This document shows positions 19,342-22,614 of a DNA stretch of 22,614 nucleotides, in pieces. Source of the DNA: Nemertoderma westbladi (lineage: Eukaryota > Xenacoelomorpha > Nemertodermatida > Nemertodermatidae); the NCBI GenBank assembly GCA_032718475.1, contig JAUCBJ010005565.1, forward strand, positions 1 to 22,614, given 5' to 3'. The position numbers and the translations under genes are program-made. A model generated the notes under the pieces. It did not search any database, was not told the origin of the DNA, and saw only the letters and a list, made by a program, of their open reading frames with translations. Position 1 is the first letter of the stretch. Every line of letters starts with the position of its first letter.

Positions 19342-22300
19342 CATAGGGGGTATCCATAGGGGCTATCCATAGGGGGTATCCATAGGGGCTATCCATAGGG
19401 GCTATCCATAGGGGCTATCCATGGGGGCTATCCATAGGGGCTATCCATAGGGGCTATCCATAGGGGCTATCCATGGGGGCTATCCATGGGGGCTATCCAT
19501 GGGGGCTATCCATAGGGGCTATCCATAGGGGCTATCCATAGGGGGTATCCATAGGGGCTATCCATGGTCTATCCATAGGGGCTATCCATGGGCTATCCAT
19601 AGGGGCTATCCATGGGGCCTATCCATAGGGGCTATCCATAGGGGCTATCCATAGGGGCTATCCATAGGGGGTATCCATAGGGGCTATCCATAGGGGCTAT
19701 CCATAGGGGCTATCCATAGGGGGTATCCATAGGGGCTATCCATAGGGGCTATCCATGGGGGGTATCCATAAGGGGCTATCCATAGGGGCTATCCATAGGG
19801 GCTATCCATAGAGGCTATCCATGGGGGCTATCCATGGGGGGTATCCATAGGGGCTATCCATAGGGGCTATCCATGGGGGCTATCCATGGGGGGTATCCAT
19901 AGGGGCTATCCATAGGGGCTATCCATAGGGGCTATCCATGGGGGCTATCCATGGGGGGTATCCATAGGGGCTATCCATAGGGGCTATCTATAGGGGGTAT
20001 CCATAGGGGCTATCCATAGGGGGTATCCATGGGGGCTATCCATGGGGGGTATCCATAAGGGGCTATCCATAGGGGCTATCCATAGGGGCTATCCATAGAG
20101 GCTATCCATGGGGGCTATCCATGGGGGGTATCCATAGGGGCTATCCATAGGGGCTATCCATGGGGGCTATCCATGGGGGGTATCCATAGGGGCTATCCAT
20201 AGGGGCTATCCATAGGGGCTATCCATGGGGGCTATCCATGGGGGGTATCCATAGGGGGTATCCATAGGGGCTATCCATAGGGGGTATCCATAGGGGCTAT
20301 CCATAGGGGGTATCCATGGGGGCTATCCATGGGGGGTATCCATAAGGGGCTATCCATAGGGGCTATCCATAGGGGCTATCCATAGAGGCTATCCATGGGG
20401 GCTATCCATGGGGGCTATCCATGGGGGCTATCCATAGGGGCTATCCATAGGGGCTATCCATAGGGGGTATCCATAGGGGCTATCCATGGTCTATCCATAG
20501 GGGCTATCCATGGTCTATCCATAGGGGCTATCCATAGGGGGTATCCATAGGGGCTATCCATAGGGGCTATCCATGGGGGCTATCCATGGGGGCTATCCAT
20601 AGGGGCTATCCATAGGGGCTATCCATAGGGGCTATCCATGGGGGCTATCCATGGGGGCTATCCATGGGGGCTATCCATAGGGGCTATCCATAGGGGCTAT
20701 CCATAGGGGGTATCCATAGGGGCTATCCATGGTCTATCCATAGGGGCTATCCATGGGCTATCCATAGGGGCTATCCATGGGGCCTATCCATAGGGGCTAG
20801 CCATAGGGGCTATCCATAGGGGCTATCCATAGGGGGTATCCATAGGGGCTATCCATAGGGGCTATCCATAGGGGCTATCCATAGGGGGTATCCATAGGGG
20901 CTATCCATAGGGGCTATCCATGGGGGGTATCCATAAGGGGCTATCCATAGGGGCTATCCATAGGGGCTATCCATAGAGGCTATCCATGGGGGCTATCCAT
21001 GGGGGGTATCCATAGGGGCTATCCATAGGGGCTATCCATGGGGGCTATCCATGGGGGGTATCCATAGGGGCTATCCATAGGGGCTATCCATAGGGGCTAT
21101 CCATGGGGGCTATCCATGGGGGGTATCCATAGGGGCTATCCATAGGGGCTATCCATAGGGGCTATCCATGGGGGGTATCCATAGGGGCTATCCATAGGGG
21201 CTATCCATGGGGGCTATCCATGGGGGGTATCCATAGGGGGTATCCATAGGGGCTATCCATAGGGGGTATCCATAGGGGCTATCCATAGGGGGTATCCATG
21301 GGGGCTATCCATGGGGGGTATCCATAAGGGGCTATCCATAGGGGCTATCCATAGGGGCTATCCATAGAGGCTATCCATGGGGGCTATCCATGGGGGCTAT
21401 CCATGGGGGCTATCCATAGGGGCTATCCATAGGGGCTATCCATAGGGGGTATCCATAGGGGCTATCCATAGGGGGTATCCATAGGGGGTATCCATAGGGG
21501 CTATCCATGGTCTATCCATAGGGGCTATCCATGGTCTATCCATAGGGGCTATCCATAGGGGCTATCCATAGGGGCTATCCATAGGGGCTATCCATAGGGG
21601 GTATCCATGGGGGCTATCCATAGGGGGTATCCATAGGGGCTATCCATGGTCTATCCATAGGGGCTATCCATGGTCTATCCATAGGGGCTATCCATAGGGG
21701 GTATCCATAGGGGCTATCCATAGGGGGTATCCATGGGGGCTATCCATAGGGGCTATCCATGGGGCCTATCCATAGGGGCTATCCATAGGGGCTATCCATA
21801 GGGGCTATCCATAGGGGGTATCCATAGGGGCTATCCATAGGGGCTATCCATAGGGGCTATCCATAGGGGGTATCCATAGGGGCTATCCATAGGGGGTATC
21901 CATAGGGGCTATCCATGGTCTATCCATAGGGGCTATCCATGGTCTATCCATAGGGGCTATCCATGGTCTATCCATAGGGGCTATCCATAGGGGGTATCCA
22001 TAGGGGCTATCAATGGGGGCTATCCATGGGGGCTATCCATAGGGGCTATCCATAGGGGCTATCCATAGGGGCTATCCATGGGGGCTATCCATGGGGGCTA
22101 TCCATGGGGGCTATCCATAGGGGCTATCCATAGGGGCTATCCATAGGGGGTATCCATAGGGGGTATCCATAGGGGCTATCCATAGGGGGTATCCATGGGG
22201 GCTATCCATAGGGGCTATCCATGGGGCCTATCCATAGGGGCTATCCATAGGGGCTATCCATAGGGGCTATCCATAGGGGCTATCCATAGGGGCTATCCAT

Positions 22301-22614
22301 AGGGGCTATCCATAGGGGGTATCCATAGGGGCTATCCATAGGGGCTATCCATGGGGGGTATCCATAAGGGGCTATCCATAGGGGCTATCCATAGGGGCTA
22401 TCCATAGAGGCTATCCATGGGGGCTATCCATGGGGGGTATCCATAGGGGCTATCCATAGGGGCTATCCATGGGGGCTATCCATGGGGGGTATCCATAGGG
22501 GCTATCCATAGGGGCTATCCATAGGGGCTATCCATGGGGGCTATCCATGGGGGGTATCCATAGGGGGTATCCATAGGGGCTATCCATAGGGGGTATCCAT
22601 AGGGGCTATCCATA
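19342..22614. repeat. 13-bp G-rich satellite, about 250 copies, with higher-order structure
   Basis: Tandem array of CATAGGGGCTATC and close relatives, continuing past the right edge of the window. Most monomers differ at two positions only, A/G at base 4 and C/G at base 9, giving four main types. There are rarer 11-bp forms (CATGGTCTATC, CATGGGCTATC), a 14-bp form (CATAAGGGGCTATC) and a GAGG form. The 14-bp form marks higher-order copies at 19767, 20054, 20341, 20932, 21323 and 22363. Bases from about 19470 to 19985 recur from about 20635 to 21150 at an offset of 1165. The plus strand has G runs of four to six every 13 bases. Confidence 0.97.

Overview
This is a stretch of eukaryotic, almost certainly animal, nuclear DNA. 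Three things show this: an intron-split gene with canonical GT/AG borders encoding the anaphase-promoting-complex subunit CDC27/APC3, a decayed LINE reverse transcriptase, and several non-autonomous transposon remnants in AT-rich DNA with long tandem arrays. The protein reads like metazoan CDC27, but the gene is very intron-poor. The palindromic words AGGCCT and ACCGGT, frequent in the non-coding DNA, are what I have seen in marine invertebrates. I cannot name a phylum from the sequence alone.

Layout, left to right. (1) 1-6434: a 31-bp satellite, about 207 copies with nested higher-order repeats, running off the left edge. (2) 6435-10553: AT-rich DNA built largely from mobile-element remnants. 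These are a 1.33-kb terminal-inverted-repeat element (6762-8093) with a 210-bp near-perfect palindrome at its core, a region bounded by CTCCGG-rich direct repeats (8096-8818), a Helitron/Helentron-like remnant (9165-9747), a short array of a 16-bp palindrome (9816-9900), and the CDC27 5' flank. (3) 10554-16820: CDC27, two coding exons (10554-11999 and 15795-16820) joined in phase 0 across a 3795-bp intron. The predicted protein is 823 residues, close to the roughly 824 of human CDC27. The intron carries a dead minus-strand LINE (about 12934-14250) and a 165-bp fold-back element with tRNA-like sequence (14899-15063). (4) 16821-17896: 3' UTR, a candidate poly(A) signal and AT-rich intergenic DNA. 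(5) 17897-18852: an 18-bp minisatellite, about 53 copies. (6) 19342-22614: a 13-bp G-rich satellite, about 250 copies, running off the right edge.

Only one functional protein gene is supported. CDC27 forms homodimeric TPR arms of the APC/C ubiquitin ligase, which drives mitotic exit. Long open frames inside the satellites arise because the repeats contain few or no stop codons, and I do not treat them as genes. I did not find a convincing new multi-gene system. The least ordinary objects are the two snap-back palindromes (7370-7579 and 14899-15063) and the layered higher-order structure of the three arrays.
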